A DNA stretch of 64,000 nt from NCBI GenBank assembly GCA_023423695.1, contig JAFAFA010000126.1, positions 124,001 through 188,000 on the forward strand, in the 5' to 3' direction. Position numbers and translations under genes: made by a program. Positions 51,875 through 61,056 of this stretch are shown in pieces. The notes below the pieces were generated by a model, which made no database searches, had not been told where the DNA came from, and worked only from the letters and a program-made list of their open reading frames with translations. Position 1 is the first letter of the stretch. Every line of letters starts with the position of its first letter. The DNA comes from Pseudomonadota bacterium (lineage in GTDB: Bacteria > Pseudomonadota > Alphaproteobacteria > Azospirillales > Azospirillaceae).

Positions 51875-53023
51875 CTACCCCGCCACCCGGCGCTTGGCCG
51901 GCACGGCGGCGGCGGCGGTCGCGGTATGCGGGCCGGCGATGCGGTCGAGCAGCAGATCCAAACCCGTCCGGCTGGTCTCGTAAGCCACCCGCGCGCGGGT
52001 CAGCGTCTGCACGGACGCGACGGCGAGCGCCTCGCGGTCGTCGGCCCAGGCTGCCAGGATCGGCAGCGCCGCCTTCACGAAATCGGCATCCTGCGGGACC
52101 AGACCGTCGGCCGGGATGTCGGAACCGATGCAGCCGCGCTCATAGGCCAGGACCGGCACGCCGGCCGCCATCGCCTCGAACAGGACCAGCGGCTGCGCCT
52201 CGTTGCGGTAGCGGGTGGGGAAGACGAAGACGTCGATGTCGCGGTAGAAGGCTTCCTTGGCCTCGCCATGGACCGGGCCGTGATACTCGACCGCCCCGTC
52301 GAAGGCCATCAGCCCGGCGGCGATCATCGCATTGTCCTTCGGCTTCAGACCGGGCCCGGCCAGCACCAGCTTGGCGTCGACCCCGTCCAGCTGCAGGGCG
52401 CGCAGCAGGGCGAACAGCGTGTCCAGCCCCTTCTCGCTGCACAGGTTCGACAGGTGGCCGATGCGCAGGGGACCGTCGCGCCGCGGACGCAGGATCGCGC
52501 CGGGAGCGGAGAAGATGGCGTTCGACATGGTCATGCAGCTGCGCGCCGCCGGGTAGATCGACTGGAACCGCATCTGCATCGCCGGGCACAGCAGCACATG
52601 GGTGCAGTCGGGCCCGGCGACCCGTGTCAGCAGCCGCATCCGCCAGGTCGGTTTGCTGATGGTGGCGAAGGAATGGTGGTGCAGCACCCGCTCATAGCCG
52701 AACAGGCGCGCGGTGCCGGCGAGTGCGGCGGTGTAGAGCGCTCCCCAGCCGGAATCCACCGGCATGTAGAAGCGCCGGTCGGCCTTCCCCACCCCGGCGG
52801 CCAGCCGGCCCATGGTCCCGAACACCCTAGTCATCTTGCGCAGGTGGTAGGCGGCGCCGCCGCCGTTCCATCCCGGCGACAGATCTGCCACCTCGACACG
52901 GCCGCGCCCCCGCATGCGATCCTGGAGACGTTCCAGCACCAGGGCGGTCACCCGGCTCATCCCGTCCACCGGTGGCGGCAGCCGTCCCGAGACGATCACA
53001 TGGGTGCGCGCGTTCCGTTCCAT
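51875..53023 (-). CDS. Glycosyltransferase, GT4 type
   Basis: A 382-residue GT-B glycosyltransferase, last gene of the exopolysaccharide strand. The C-terminal nucleotide-sugar domain has IGHLSNLCSEKGLDTLFALL and the E-x7-E motif in RYRNEAQPLVLFEAMAAGVP. The N-terminal part contains VIVSGRLPPPVDGMSRVT. GGGAG precedes the ATG at 53023; two bases separate it from the upstream gene. Sugar specificity cannot be read. Confidence 0.87.
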   Translation of the reverse strand: MERNARTHVIVSGRLPPPVDGMSRVTALVLERLQDRMRGRGRVEVADLSPGWNGGGAAYHLRKMTRVFGTMGRLAAGVGKADRRFYMPVDSGWGALYTAALAGTARLFGYERVLHHHSFATISKPTWRMRLLTRVAGPDCTHVLLCPAMQMRFQSIYPAARSCMTMSNAIFSAPGAILRPRRDGPLRIGHLSNLCSEKGLDTLFALLRALQLDGVDAKLVLAGPGLKPKDNAMIAAGLMAFDGAVEYHGPVHGEAKEAFYRDIDVFVFPTRYRNEAQPLVLFEAMAAGVPVLAYERGCIGSDIPADGLVPQDADFVKAALPILAAWADDREALAVASVQTLTRARVAYETSRTGLDLLLDRIAGPHTATAAAAVPAKRRVAG

Positions 53024-53025
53024 CG

Positions 53026-54267
53026 TCAACTCCCGGTCAGGGCCGCGCCGGCGGACCGGCCATGCTGGCCACCCTCCGGGTCGGCGGAATAGTCGGACGC
53101 ATAGTCCGTGTCCGCGCTGCGCTCCGCCTTCGGGCCGCCCAGCGCCACCACGGCCTTCTCCACCGACTGGGCGAAGAAGCTGGCATCGGCCAAAGCCTGG
53201 AAAGGCCGCCCGTTCAGGCTCAGACGGCGCCATTCCGTTTCATCCCCCGCGACCGACAGCATGTAGCGCGCCAGCCCCTCCGGGTTGTCCGGCTCCACGA
53301 TGTGGCCGTTCAGGCCGCTGCGGATCAGCACGTCGCGGGCACCGCACTGATCGGACAGGATGGTCGGAACCCCCATGGCCAAGGCCTCGTTCACCACCAG
53401 ACCGAACTGCTCCTCCAGCGACGGCAGCAGCAGGCACAGCGTGGACCCCAGGGTTTCGGCGATTCCCTTCTCCTGCAGGAAACCGCGGAAGATGATCGAC
53501 CCGTCCAGCCCGCGCCGGGTCACCTCGGCCCGCAGATCCGCCTCCAGGGGACCGGACCCGCAGAGATGGAGCGGCCGGGCGGCCGGACCCGCCAGCCGCC
53601 GGTAAATGTCGTAGGCTTCGACCGCCCGGAACAAGTTCTTCTTCGGGACGAAACGCGCGATGATGGTGAAGTGGCGGTCGGCGAAGGGTACTCCGCCAGG
53701 GGCCGGCTCCATCCCGGACAGGCTCCGGATGCGGTCCAGCGACAGGGTGTCGTATCCGATATAAAGGCGGTCCTTGGGCAACCCCAGCAGCCGGAAGTAA
53801 TCCACCGTTCGGTGGCTGCCGCCGATCCCCGCCTGATAGGGGGAATAGAAGATGCTCTTGACCATCTCCCGCCACAAGATGCGCGGCTTGTCGTCGTATT
53901 TGGACGCGTTCATGTTGATGACCTTGCGCCCCATCAGCCGCATGGTCAGGGCGAGCGCGAAGACGTCCGGGTCCTCATAATGGCAGAGGAAGACGAAGCG
54001 CGCGTCGACGCGACGGCATTCGCGCAGCAGGGCGCGGTAGACCGCGGCCTTCGACAGGTCGGCCTTCGATTGGCCGGGGAACAGGGTGATCTTGCGGAAA
54101 TTCTGTCCCGTTCCGGTGGAATCCCAGGCATAGGTGTGCGATTTCGACCCGACCTCCAGCCCGACCACGTCATAGACATGGCCCAGGCGACGGCCGACGG
54201 CTTCCAGCCGGTCCATATGGTAGGGGCCGAACATCTCCCAACTGAAGACCAGCGCGGGCTTCTTCAT
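53026..54267 (-). CDS. Glycosyltransferase, GT4 type
   Basis: A 413-residue GT-B glycosyltransferase. ALVFSWEMFGPYHMDRLEAV is the N-terminal acceptor domain start. FTIIARFVPKKNLFRAVEAY and the E-x7-E in SLEEQFGLVVNEALAMGVPT mark the donor domain. A charged, disordered tail of about 30 residues follows. The ATG overlaps the stop of the next gene upstream by four bases. Confidence 0.87.
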   Translation of the reverse strand: MKKPALVFSWEMFGPYHMDRLEAVGRRLGHVYDVVGLEVGSKSHTYAWDSTGTGQNFRKITLFPGQSKADLSKAAVYRALLRECRRVDARFVFLCHYEDPDVFALALTMRLMGRKVINMNASKYDDKPRILWREMVKSIFYSPYQAGIGGSHRTVDYFRLLGLPKDRLYIGYDTLSLDRIRSLSGMEPAPGGVPFADRHFTIIARFVPKKNLFRAVEAYDIYRRLAGPAARPLHLCGSGPLEADLRAEVTRRGLDGSIIFRGFLQEKGIAETLGSTLCLLLPSLEEQFGLVVNEALAMGVPTILSDQCGARDVLIRSGLNGHIVEPDNPEGLARYMLSVAGDETEWRRLSLNGRPFQALADASFFAQSVEKAVVALGGPKAERSADTDYASDYSADPEGGQHGRSAGAALTGS

Positions 54268-55544
54268 TCTGCCTCTCCCAACAGAAGGCGGGCGTATCGG
54301 TCGAGCGCCACGGCGCGGGTGGCGTTCGCTTCCACCCAGGCGCGGCCACGGCGTCCCATCGCGGTTGCACGGGAGGGATCGGACAGCAGGGCGGCCACCG
54401 CCTCCGCCATCGCGCGCGGCTCCTCCGGCGGGGTGCACAGGAAGGCGCCGACCTGCGCCTCCAGCGTGGCGAGCGCCGAGCCCGGCAGGCAGGTGCTGAC
54501 GAAGGGCCGGCCGGCGGCGAGGATGGTCACCGCCTTGCCGGGCATGGCGAAGGCCGCCCCCTCGGGCCGCTGGGGCACAAGATGGACGTCGCCCTCCGCC
54601 ATCGCTTCGTTCAACTGGTCCTTGGGAGCCAGCGGCTGGAAGATCACATTGCCGAGCCCCATGGCGCGGGCGCGCGACTTCAGCTCCTCCTCAAGACCGC
54701 CCTGGCCGCGCAGCTTGACCCGCGCCTGCGGCATCAGTTCCGCCAGATGGCCGGCCATGTCCAGAACCTGCTCCAGCCCCTGCTTGCGGGCGAAGGCGCC
54801 GCTGTAGAGCGCGGTCGGCGGCTGGTCGGGGCGCGGCAGCGGGTAGACGGCGTCGGCATCGACATGGGGCGGGATCACATGGATCGGCTTGGTGACGCCA
54901 AGCTCCTCCAGAACGCCGCGCATCGGCTCCGACAGGACGACGATGGCGTCGGCGCGGTTCAGGGCCGTGCGCTCCATGGCGCGGATCGCCTTGACCGCCG
55001 CCTTGCCGCCCATCCCCAGCGCGCCGGCGAGGCCGGACTGGATGTCGTGGACGATGGCGACGTGGCGGCCGCCCGGCGTGGTGAGGCGGTCGGCGACGGC
55101 CACCGACAGGATCGACGGGCAGAGCGACAGCACCGCGTCGTGCCGCCCGACCCGGCCGCGGGCGAGTGCGGTGGCGAAGCCGGCATGCAGCACGCCCTCG
55201 TGGATCAGGCGGGCCTTCATGCCGCCGCCGGCCGGCGGGATGGTGGGCAGGCGCTCGATCAGCACGCCATCCACCGTCTTGCTGTCCTGCGACCCGTCGG
55301 CGTAGCCGTCATAGACCTTGTTGCCGGGATAATTGGGCCGTGCGGTCAGCACGGTCGTTTCGGCCCCGGCCGCCGCGAAGGCGGTGGCGAGGTCGGTCAT
55401 CATCGGCGCGCTGCCGGCCGGCTCCGGCCAATAGCTCTGCGCCACCAGCAGCAACTCTTCCGGCACGGGCACGTCCGACAGGGAAAGCGAGCTGGACGGC
55501 CGGTCGGTGACCGGCTCCCGCAGATGGATGGAATCGTCCGGCAT
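54264..55544 (-). CDS. Glycosyltransferase, WbuB/WcaI-like GT4
   Basis: A 426-residue GT-B glycosyltransferase. VAQSYWPEPAGSAPMMTDLA followed by VLTARPNYPGNKVYDGY is typical of WbuB/WcaI-like enzymes, which add fucose or related sugars. Then VAIVHDIQSGLAGALG and YSGAFARKQGLEQVLDMAG. A disordered 30-residue head precedes the fold. It lies six bases after fcl, so a fucosyl donor is at hand, but fucosyl transfer is inference. Confidence 0.87.
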   Translation of the reverse strand: MPDDSIHLREPVTDRPSSSLSLSDVPVPEELLLVAQSYWPEPAGSAPMMTDLATAFAAAGAETTVLTARPNYPGNKVYDGYADGSQDSKTVDGVLIERLPTIPPAGGGMKARLIHEGVLHAGFATALARGRVGRHDAVLSLCPSILSVAVADRLTTPGGRHVAIVHDIQSGLAGALGMGGKAAVKAIRAMERTALNRADAIVVLSEPMRGVLEELGVTKPIHVIPPHVDADAVYPLPRPDQPPTALYSGAFARKQGLEQVLDMAGHLAELMPQARVKLRGQGGLEEELKSRARAMGLGNVIFQPLAPKDQLNEAMAEGDVHLVPQRPEGAAFAMPGKAVTILAAGRPFVSTCLPGSALATLEAQVGAFLCTPPEEPRAMAEAVAALLSDPSRATAMGRRGRAWVEANATRAVALDRYARLLLGEAE

Positions 55545-55550
55545 CGGGCT

Positions 55551-56516
55551 TTACTCCGCTGCCTGCTTGGGCGCCTGGCGACGGTCCGGAGCCGCGTTCT
55601 CCAGGAACCACTCGTAGGTGCGGCGCAGCCCCTCCTCCAGCGACACCTTCGGGCGCCAGCCGGTGGCGAACAGGCGCGACACGTCCATCAGCTTGCGCGG
55701 ATGGCCGTCGGGCTTGCTCAAATCGTGGGTCAGCGTGCCGGTATAGCCGACGGTGTTCCGGATCAGCGCCGCGAGGTCGGCGATGGCGATGTCGTCGCCG
55801 GGGCCGACATTGATGATCTCCTCGCTGTCGTAATGGTCCATCAGGTGCAGGCAGGCGTCCGCCATGTCGTCGACATAGAGGAACTCGCGCCGCGGCGTGC
55901 CGGTGCCCCACAGCGTGACCGTCGGATCGCCCGCCAGCTTGGCGTCGTGGAAGCGGCGGATCATGCCCGGCAGCGCATGCGAGGTCTCGGGATCGAAATG
56001 GTCGCCGGGGCCGTAGAGGTTGGACGGCATGGCGCAGATGGCGTTGAAGCCGTACTGGCGCCGGTAGGCCTGGCACATGGTGATGCCGGCGATCTTGGCG
56101 ACTGCGTAGGGCTTGTTGCTCGGCTCCATCGGGCCGGACAGCAGCGCCTCCTCCTTGATCGGCTGTTCCGCATGCTTCGGGTAGAGGCAGGAGGAACCGA
56201 GGAACAGCAGCTTCTTCACGCCGGCGCGCCATGCGGCGTCGATGACGTTGTTCTGGATCAGCAGATTGTCGCGGATGAAGTCGCCGCCGAAGCGGTCGTT
56301 GGCGAGGATGCCGCCCACCTTCGCCGCGGCCAGGATCACATGCTCGATCCCCTCGCGGTCGAAGAAGGCGCGCACCGCCGCCTGGTCGGTCAGGTCGAGC
56401 TGCGACCGGTCGCGGATCACGAGGTCGGTGTGCCCGGCCTCGGTCAGCCGCCGCAGAATGGCGGACCCGACGAGTCCCCGGTGGCCGGCGACGAAGATAC
56501 GGCTGTTGCGGTCCAT
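55551..56516 (-). CDS. fcl: GDP-L-fucose synthase
   Basis: A 321-residue epimerase/reductase of the SDR superfamily that makes GDP-L-fucose from GDP-4-keto-6-deoxymannose. The NADP fold is FVAGHRGLVGSAILRRL. The catalytic set is visible as SSCLYPK, and Tyr/Lys in KPYAVAKIAG; ICAMPSNLYGPGDHFDP is characteristic. AGGAGAC precedes the ATG at 56516. The gene for the preceding step (GDP-mannose 4,6-dehydratase) is not in the window. Confidence 0.93.
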   Translation of the reverse strand: MDRNSRIFVAGHRGLVGSAILRRLTEAGHTDLVIRDRSQLDLTDQAAVRAFFDREGIEHVILAAAKVGGILANDRFGGDFIRDNLLIQNNVIDAAWRAGVKKLLFLGSSCLYPKHAEQPIKEEALLSGPMEPSNKPYAVAKIAGITMCQAYRRQYGFNAICAMPSNLYGPGDHFDPETSHALPGMIRRFHDAKLAGDPTVTLWGTGTPRREFLYVDDMADACLHLMDHYDSEEIINVGPGDDIAIADLAALIRNTVGYTGTLTHDLSKPDGHPRKLMDVSRLFATGWRPKVSLEEGLRRTYEWFLENAAPDRRQAPKQAAE

Positions 56517-56563
56517 GCGGGCCGTCTCCTGATGAAGAAGTGTTTCGGGGTGGAAGCTGTTTT

Positions 56564-56689
56564 GCCCCCTCCCCATCCCTCCCCCACCTGCGGTGGGAGA
56601 GGGGGTAGAACGCTTGTCGGCGTGACCTAACCGCCGAAGCGGCGGCAGTTCCCTCTCCCTCGAAGAGGGGGAGGGTTAGGGAGGGGGGC
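56564..56689. repeat. Intergenic inverted-repeat element, copy 2
   Basis: A 126-bp element with long imperfect inverse ends (about 20 of 22 bases) at 56564-56585 and 56667-56689. Three nested hairpins lie inside: CCCACC/GGTGGG at 56583-56597, CCGCC/GGCGG at 56631-56645, and a CCCTCTCCCTC arm at 56651. It sits inside the exopolysaccharide gene run, between fcl and the epimerase. Confidence 0.75.
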
Positions 56690-56701
56690 GGAGAACGCCC
56701 C

Positions 56702-57697
56702 CTACTCCGCCGCCTGCCCCATGCGGCCCAAATCCGCCCGAGCCCGCTCGGCGTACCACTCCACCACGCCCGGCAGGCCGGCGGAGAGCGGGATGCGCGG
56801 GGTGAAGCCCAGTGCGGTCAGCTTGGCGATGTCGGGGCTGCGGCGGTCGGTCCCGCCGGGGGCGGCCGGGCCGGGCATCACCTGGGCCTCGCGGCCGAGG
56901 CAGGCGACCGTCTGCCGGGCGAGGTCGGCGATGGTGACCTCCTCCGGGTTGCCGACATGGTAGATGCCGAGATGTTCGCCCTTGTCGACCACCGTCACGA
57001 TGCCGTCGATGGCGTCGTCGATGTGGACGAAGGCACGGGTCTGGCGGCCGTCGCCCTGGATCTGGAAGGGCACAGGCCCGCTGGGATGGGAGGCGATGGC
57101 CTCCACCGCGCGGCGGGAGAATTCCGGCACCACATGCTCCCAGCCCATGTCGGGGCCGTAGACGTTGTGCGGGCGGAAGATCGCCACGCGGTCGAAGCCG
57201 CTGCGGCCCCAGTTGATCGCCAGCAGCTCCGAGATCAGCTTGGAGCCGCCGTAGCTGTAGCGGGCGTTCAGCACGTCCGGCACCACCAGCGGCACGTCCT
57301 CCGGCGTCGGCACCACCGGCGGGGTCTGGTAGGCCTCCGACGAGGAGGCGACGACGAGGTCGCCGACGCCGTTGGCACGGCAGGCGTCCAGCACGTTCAG
57401 CATGCCGCGCACGCCGACGTCCAGCACCACCTCCGGCTTCTCGTAGAAATGCTTGGTGCCGTTGACGGCGGCCAGATGCAGCACGCCGTCGACGCCGCGC
57501 ACCGCCTCGCGCACGGCGGCCGGATCGCGGATGTCGCCCTGGACGAACTCAACGTCGTCCAGCACGCCGGCCAGCCGCCCGGTATGTCCGCGCGAGTTGT
57601 CGTCCAGCACGCGGACGCGGTGGCCGTCGCGGACCAGCCGCTGGACCAGTGCGGCGCCGATGAAGCCGCTGCCGCCGGTGACGAGATAGTGTTTCAT
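56702..57697 (-). CDS. NAD-dependent sugar-nucleotide epimerase/dehydratase
   Basis: A 331-residue extended SDR: VTGGSGFIGAALVQRL, SSSEAYQTP, and Tyr/Lys in YSYGGSK, then FRPHNVYGPDMGWEHVVPEF. It belongs with UDP-glucose/galactose 4-epimerase-like and dehydratase enzymes of envelope polysaccharide synthesis. The product sugar cannot be read. The ATG at 57697 gives the usual MKHYLVTGG start. Confidence 0.87.
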   Translation of the reverse strand: MKHYLVTGGSGFIGAALVQRLVRDGHRVRVLDDNSRGHTGRLAGVLDDVEFVQGDIRDPAAVREAVRGVDGVLHLAAVNGTKHFYEKPEVVLDVGVRGMLNVLDACRANGVGDLVVASSSEAYQTPPVVPTPEDVPLVVPDVLNARYSYGGSKLISELLAINWGRSGFDRVAIFRPHNVYGPDMGWEHVVPEFSRRAVEAIASHPSGPVPFQIQGDGRQTRAFVHIDDAIDGIVTVVDKGEHLGIYHVGNPEEVTIADLARQTVACLGREAQVMPGPAAPGGTDRRSPDIAKLTALGFTPRIPLSAGLPGVVEWYAERARADLGRMGQAAE

Positions 57698-57745
57698 GTC
57701 GGTTCGATTCCTCTTTCCCAAACCCCTTGGCAGGCTCGGTTTCCG

Positions 57746-59101
57746 TCAGGCCACATGCGCGTAGCGGGCGGCGCCGTGGCTGCCGAGAGCCACGTAGGCG
57801 GTGCCGTCCGGCAGGTCGACGTCGCGGCTGTTGAAGTTGTTCCAGAAGTCGTAGATCACGCCCGGCCGGTCCATCCGCTGGGCCAGATCCGGCAGCGGCA
57901 TGGAGGTGAAGACCGGGTGGTTGTTCAGGATGACCGCCAGATTGGCGCCGGACACCGCCTCGGTCATGTTGGCCGCCGGCTCCAGCCCGAAGGAGCGGAT
58001 GTCGTCGGGCCGCACCACCGCGTCGAAGCCGCGCAGGCGGGCGGTGGGGAAGCGCTGGCGCAGCTCCTCCAGCACCGGCTTGGCCATGGTGCCGCGCAGG
58101 TCGTCGGTCGCCGGCCGGCCCTTGAAGGCGAGCCCCATCAGGCTGATGGTCGGCACCTCCGGGAAGCCCTGCATCGAATGCGCGAGCTTGCCGAGGAAGT
58201 CGGCGACCTCGACCGGCTGGCTTTCGTTGACCAGACGGCCGGCGGCGGTGATCGCCATGTCGACGCCGACCTCGCGCGCCGCCTCGATCAGGATGTGGGG
58301 GTCCTTCTCCAGGCAGGGGCCGCCGACCGGGCCGGGCAGCGGCAGGTTGGTGCGCGGATAGCCCAGCTTGCCGGCGCGCGCCACCTCGACCGCCGAGATC
58401 TCCATGGCGTTGCACAGCTTCGCGATCTCGTTGGAGAAGGCGAAGGTGACGTCGCGGTAGGTGTTGTCGACCAGCTTGATCAGCTCCGCCGTCTCCAGGG
58501 TGGAGACCTTGACGGTGGTCGGGGTCAGGAAGCCGAAGATCTGCGCCGCGCGGGTGGCGACGTCCAGGCTCTCCGCCCCGATGATCTGCGGCAGCTGGTT
58601 CAGCTCCAGCAGCGCCTGCCCTTCCAGCGTGCGTTCGGGGCAGAAGGCGATGTCGAACTGCTTGCCGGTGGCGCGCAGGATCGGCGCCACGATGTTGCGG
58701 GTGGTGCCCAGCTTCACGGTGGAGCGCAGGATGACCAGATCGCCGTCATGCAGGCAGCTGGCGACCTGACGGGTGGCCGCTTCGATCATGTCGGTGCGGA
58801 CCCGGCCGTCCTTGCTGAGCGGCGTACCGACCGTGATGATGAAGACGCTGGCCTTGCTGCAATCCTGCTGGTTGCGGCTGAAGGTGAAGCGACCGCGCGC
58901 GATGACGTGGCGCAGCTTCTCCGTCAGGCCCGGCTCGTGGAAGTGCGGGTTGCCCTGGCCGAGCTTGTCGAGCACGTCCTGCCGCACCTCGACCCCGTGC
59001 ACCTGGAAGCCGGCGTCCGCCATCGCCACCGCCAGCGTCAGGCCGACATAGCCGAGCCCGAGGACGCAGACGTTACGATCGGAAAAAGTCTTGGGAAGCA
59101 T
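57746..59101 (-). CDS. Nucleotide-sugar (UDP-ManNAc/UDP-glucose-type) dehydrogenase
   Basis: A 451-residue dehydrogenase that oxidises a UDP-sugar C6 alcohol to a uronic acid. NAD fold: VCVLGLGYVGLTLAVAMADA. The catalytic Cys is in GPVGGPCLEKDP, the tether is STLETAELIKLVDNTYRDV, and MGLAFKGRPATDDLRG follows. It looks nearer to WecC/UDP-N-acetylmannosamine than to glucose enzymes, but this is a weak distinction by eye. AGGAG precedes the ATG at 59101. A 419-base control region lies upstream. Confidence 0.9.
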   Translation of the reverse strand: MLPKTFSDRNVCVLGLGYVGLTLAVAMADAGFQVHGVEVRQDVLDKLGQGNPHFHEPGLTEKLRHVIARGRFTFSRNQQDCSKASVFIITVGTPLSKDGRVRTDMIEAATRQVASCLHDGDLVILRSTVKLGTTRNIVAPILRATGKQFDIAFCPERTLEGQALLELNQLPQIIGAESLDVATRAAQIFGFLTPTTVKVSTLETAELIKLVDNTYRDVTFAFSNEIAKLCNAMEISAVEVARAGKLGYPRTNLPLPGPVGGPCLEKDPHILIEAAREVGVDMAITAAGRLVNESQPVEVADFLGKLAHSMQGFPEVPTISLMGLAFKGRPATDDLRGTMAKPVLEELRQRFPTARLRGFDAVVRPDDIRSFGLEPAANMTEAVSGANLAVILNNHPVFTSMPLPDLAQRMDRPGVIYDFWNNFNSRDVDLPDGTAYVALGSHGAARYAHVA

Positions 59102-59271
59102 CGTCGCTCCTGCCGTTTGCTGAGGCCCCGCCACCGGCGGCGGAGGCCTTAGAGTTTGGAGACGCCCCGACTGCCCTGCCCTGTCGCCAAGGATGCAGAC
59201 GGAGAAACCTCGAAATTCGAAATTGTTTTCTTGTTGTGACTTCGCCGTGACGATGAAGTACCTCGTTACCG

Positions 59272-59285
59272 GCGTTGTGCAACGC
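59272..59285. promoter_or_regulatory. Operator-like dyad upstream of the sugar dehydrogenase
   Basis: GCGTTG and CAACGC are perfect inverse arms two bases apart, 171 bases before the dehydrogenase start. Confidence 0.4.
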
Positions 59286-59348
59286 GAAGTGTTTCAGAAA
59301 TCGCCGTCCGTTGAAAAGACCATGATTGCAGATCACGGAGGTATTAAT

Positions 59349-59357
59349 GGTACTAAC
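59349..59357 (-). promoter_or_regulatory. GTTAGTACC motif, copy 2
   Basis: GGTACTAAC with TTAAT just before it, as at 48501-48509. It lies about 250 bases upstream of the dehydrogenase gene. Confidence 0.35.
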
Positions 59358-59520
59358 CCTGGTCGCGCACGAATGAATGCTTGGAGGCACCAACAGAGAC
59401 GTTCGAAAGTGGTGCAATAGGCACATTCCGCTCTTGCAGGCACAAACCGGCGGGCGGCATTGCAAAATTGTCGGGTGAGATCACTGGGATGGACAACCGC
59501 ACTGCCATGCTTCACCTCCT

Positions 59521-60966
59521 TCACGCCGTGGCGCTGGTCAGCCGGCGCAGCCTTTTCGGGCGCACCAGACCGGTCAGAACGGCCATCAGCGCATAGACCG
59601 CGACCATCGCCGCGCTGCCGGCGACGAAATGCACCAGTGCCGGCATGCGGCCGAAGAACGGGGCGCCGACATGGGCCAGGGCGAAGGCCGCTCCGATTGC
59701 CACGCCGGCGCACAGCATCGCCCGAGCGGTGATCCCGACATACAGCTCGCCCACCGCCCGCCGGTGGATCCAGGCGATGGCCACGGTGGCGGCCAGCTCC
59801 GCGGTGAAGGTCGCCATCGCGGCGCCCTCGATGCCGTAGCGGGGAATCCACCAGATGTTCAGCAGGGCGTTCAGCGCCCCCCCCGACAGCATGGCGATCA
59901 TGTAGCCGGTCTGCCGGTGCCAGACGAGCAGCGGGTTGCCCAGGATCATGTTGGCGTAGACCACCGCCGAGGCCAGCATCAGCAGCCGCAGAGCAAGCGT
60001 CGCCGGGGCATAGGCGTCGCCGAACAGCGTGCCCAGGATGACCGGCGCCAGGGCGAAGCCCCCGGCGATGACCAGCCCCCCGACCGCCAGCATGACGCCG
60101 GCATAGGCGCGCATCCGGTCGCGCATCGGCCCGATCTCTCCATAGGAGGCAGCCAATTGCGGCAGGAAGGCGTTCATCACGATGTTGCCGACCAGATTGG
60201 CCAGGGTCTGGATCTTCACCGCCGCGCTGTACCAGCCGACCTCGGTGTGCGGGGCCAGGAAGCCCAGCATCACCACGTCCAGATGGGTGAAGATCGCCCA
60301 GGCGAAGACACCGACCGCCATCGGCGTCGCCGCGGTCAGGATCTCGCGCCACACCTTCAGGTCGATCCTCGGGCGCAGCCTGCCGAAATCGCGGCGGAAA
60401 CGGCCGATCATGACCAGCGCGTTGACGGTGATGGAGCCGCCGGTGATGGCGGCCGCGGTGATGGCGTCCTCAGGTCCACGCACCAGGAGGAAGACGAGCA
60501 GCATGGAGCCGATCGAGGTCCCGATCTCCCGCGTGGCGATCACCCCCATCTTCTCGGTCGCCTGGTAAACAAAGTCCAGCACCAGGGCGTTCCCGAGCAG
60601 CTGGACCGCCTGTACCAGAAGAACCGCCTTCACCTCCATCGGCTTATCCAGCGACAGGATGAAGACTGCATAGACGGCACCGACCAACAGGGCCAGGACG
60701 GTGCGCAGGGTCAGCACATGCTCCGACAACTCGGCCGCCTGATCGCGGTCGCGGGCGATCTCGCGGATCGCGTAGGTGGACAGGCCCATGTTCACGAACA
60801 GGGCCGCATAGGCCATCAGCGAAGTGCCGAACCCCAGCACGCCGAAGCTGTCCGGGCCCAGCACCCGCGCGGTCCAGGCGGCGGTGACCAGCCCGCTGGC
60901 CATCGTCGCAGCTTTCGCGGCGGCAAGGGCTCGGATGTTCCGGAAGATGCGGTGGCCAGCTGACAT
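59521..60966 (-). CDS. Polysaccharide flippase (Wzx/oligosaccharide transporter type)
   Basis: A 481-residue polytopic protein with 12-14 membrane segments. LVTAAWTARVLGPDSFGVLG is the usual opening of Wzx/PST flippases, followed by STYAIREIARDRDQA and a mid-protein TPMAVGVFAWAIFTHLDVVM. It should flip lipid-linked repeat units across the inner membrane. It lies 90 bases after the autokinase gene, with a terminator-like hairpin between. Confidence 0.9.
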   Translation of the reverse strand: MSAGHRIFRNIRALAAAKAATMASGLVTAAWTARVLGPDSFGVLGFGTSLMAYAALFVNMGLSTYAIREIARDRDQAAELSEHVLTLRTVLALLVGAVYAVFILSLDKPMEVKAVLLVQAVQLLGNALVLDFVYQATEKMGVIATREIGTSIGSMLLVFLLVRGPEDAITAAAITGGSITVNALVMIGRFRRDFGRLRPRIDLKVWREILTAATPMAVGVFAWAIFTHLDVVMLGFLAPHTEVGWYSAAVKIQTLANLVGNIVMNAFLPQLAASYGEIGPMRDRMRAYAGVMLAVGGLVIAGGFALAPVILGTLFGDAYAPATLALRLLMLASAVVYANMILGNPLLVWHRQTGYMIAMLSGGALNALLNIWWIPRYGIEGAAMATFTAELAATVAIAWIHRRAVGELYVGITARAMLCAGVAIGAAFALAHVGAPFFGRMPALVHFVAGSAAMVAVYALMAVLTGLVRPKRLRRLTSATA

Positions 60967-61017
60967 TCACAGGCTCTTCGGTGGTGGACAGTATCTTCGA
61001 CACGCAGGGCAAAACGG

Positions 61018-61045
61018 CCTCTCCCGCCCTTTGGGGCGGGAGAGG
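61018..61045 (-). terminator. Strong stem-loop between autokinase and flippase genes
   Basis: CCTCTCCCGCCC and GGGCGGGAGAGG form 12 perfect pairs around TTTG, 12 bases past the autokinase stop. In the minus direction CCGTTTTGCC follows. It may end or attenuate the autokinase transcript. Confidence 0.65.
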
Positions 61046-61056
61046 GAAAGCCATCC

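Larger units (their letters stand above)
59102..59520. other. Gene-free 419-bp control region of the glycosyltransferase operon
   Basis: No convincing gene. Lower GC than its neighbours. It holds a 14-bp near-perfect dyad GCGTTG-TG-CAACGC (59272-59285) and GGTACTAAC after TTAAT (59349-59357), shared with 48501. The promoter of the dehydrogenase-to-glycosyltransferase operon should be here. Confidence 0.5.

Noticed and set aside
56957..59152. A 731-codon plus-strand frame
   Set aside because: It lies antisense to the epimerase and nucleotide-sugar dehydrogenase, both of which show full motifs.
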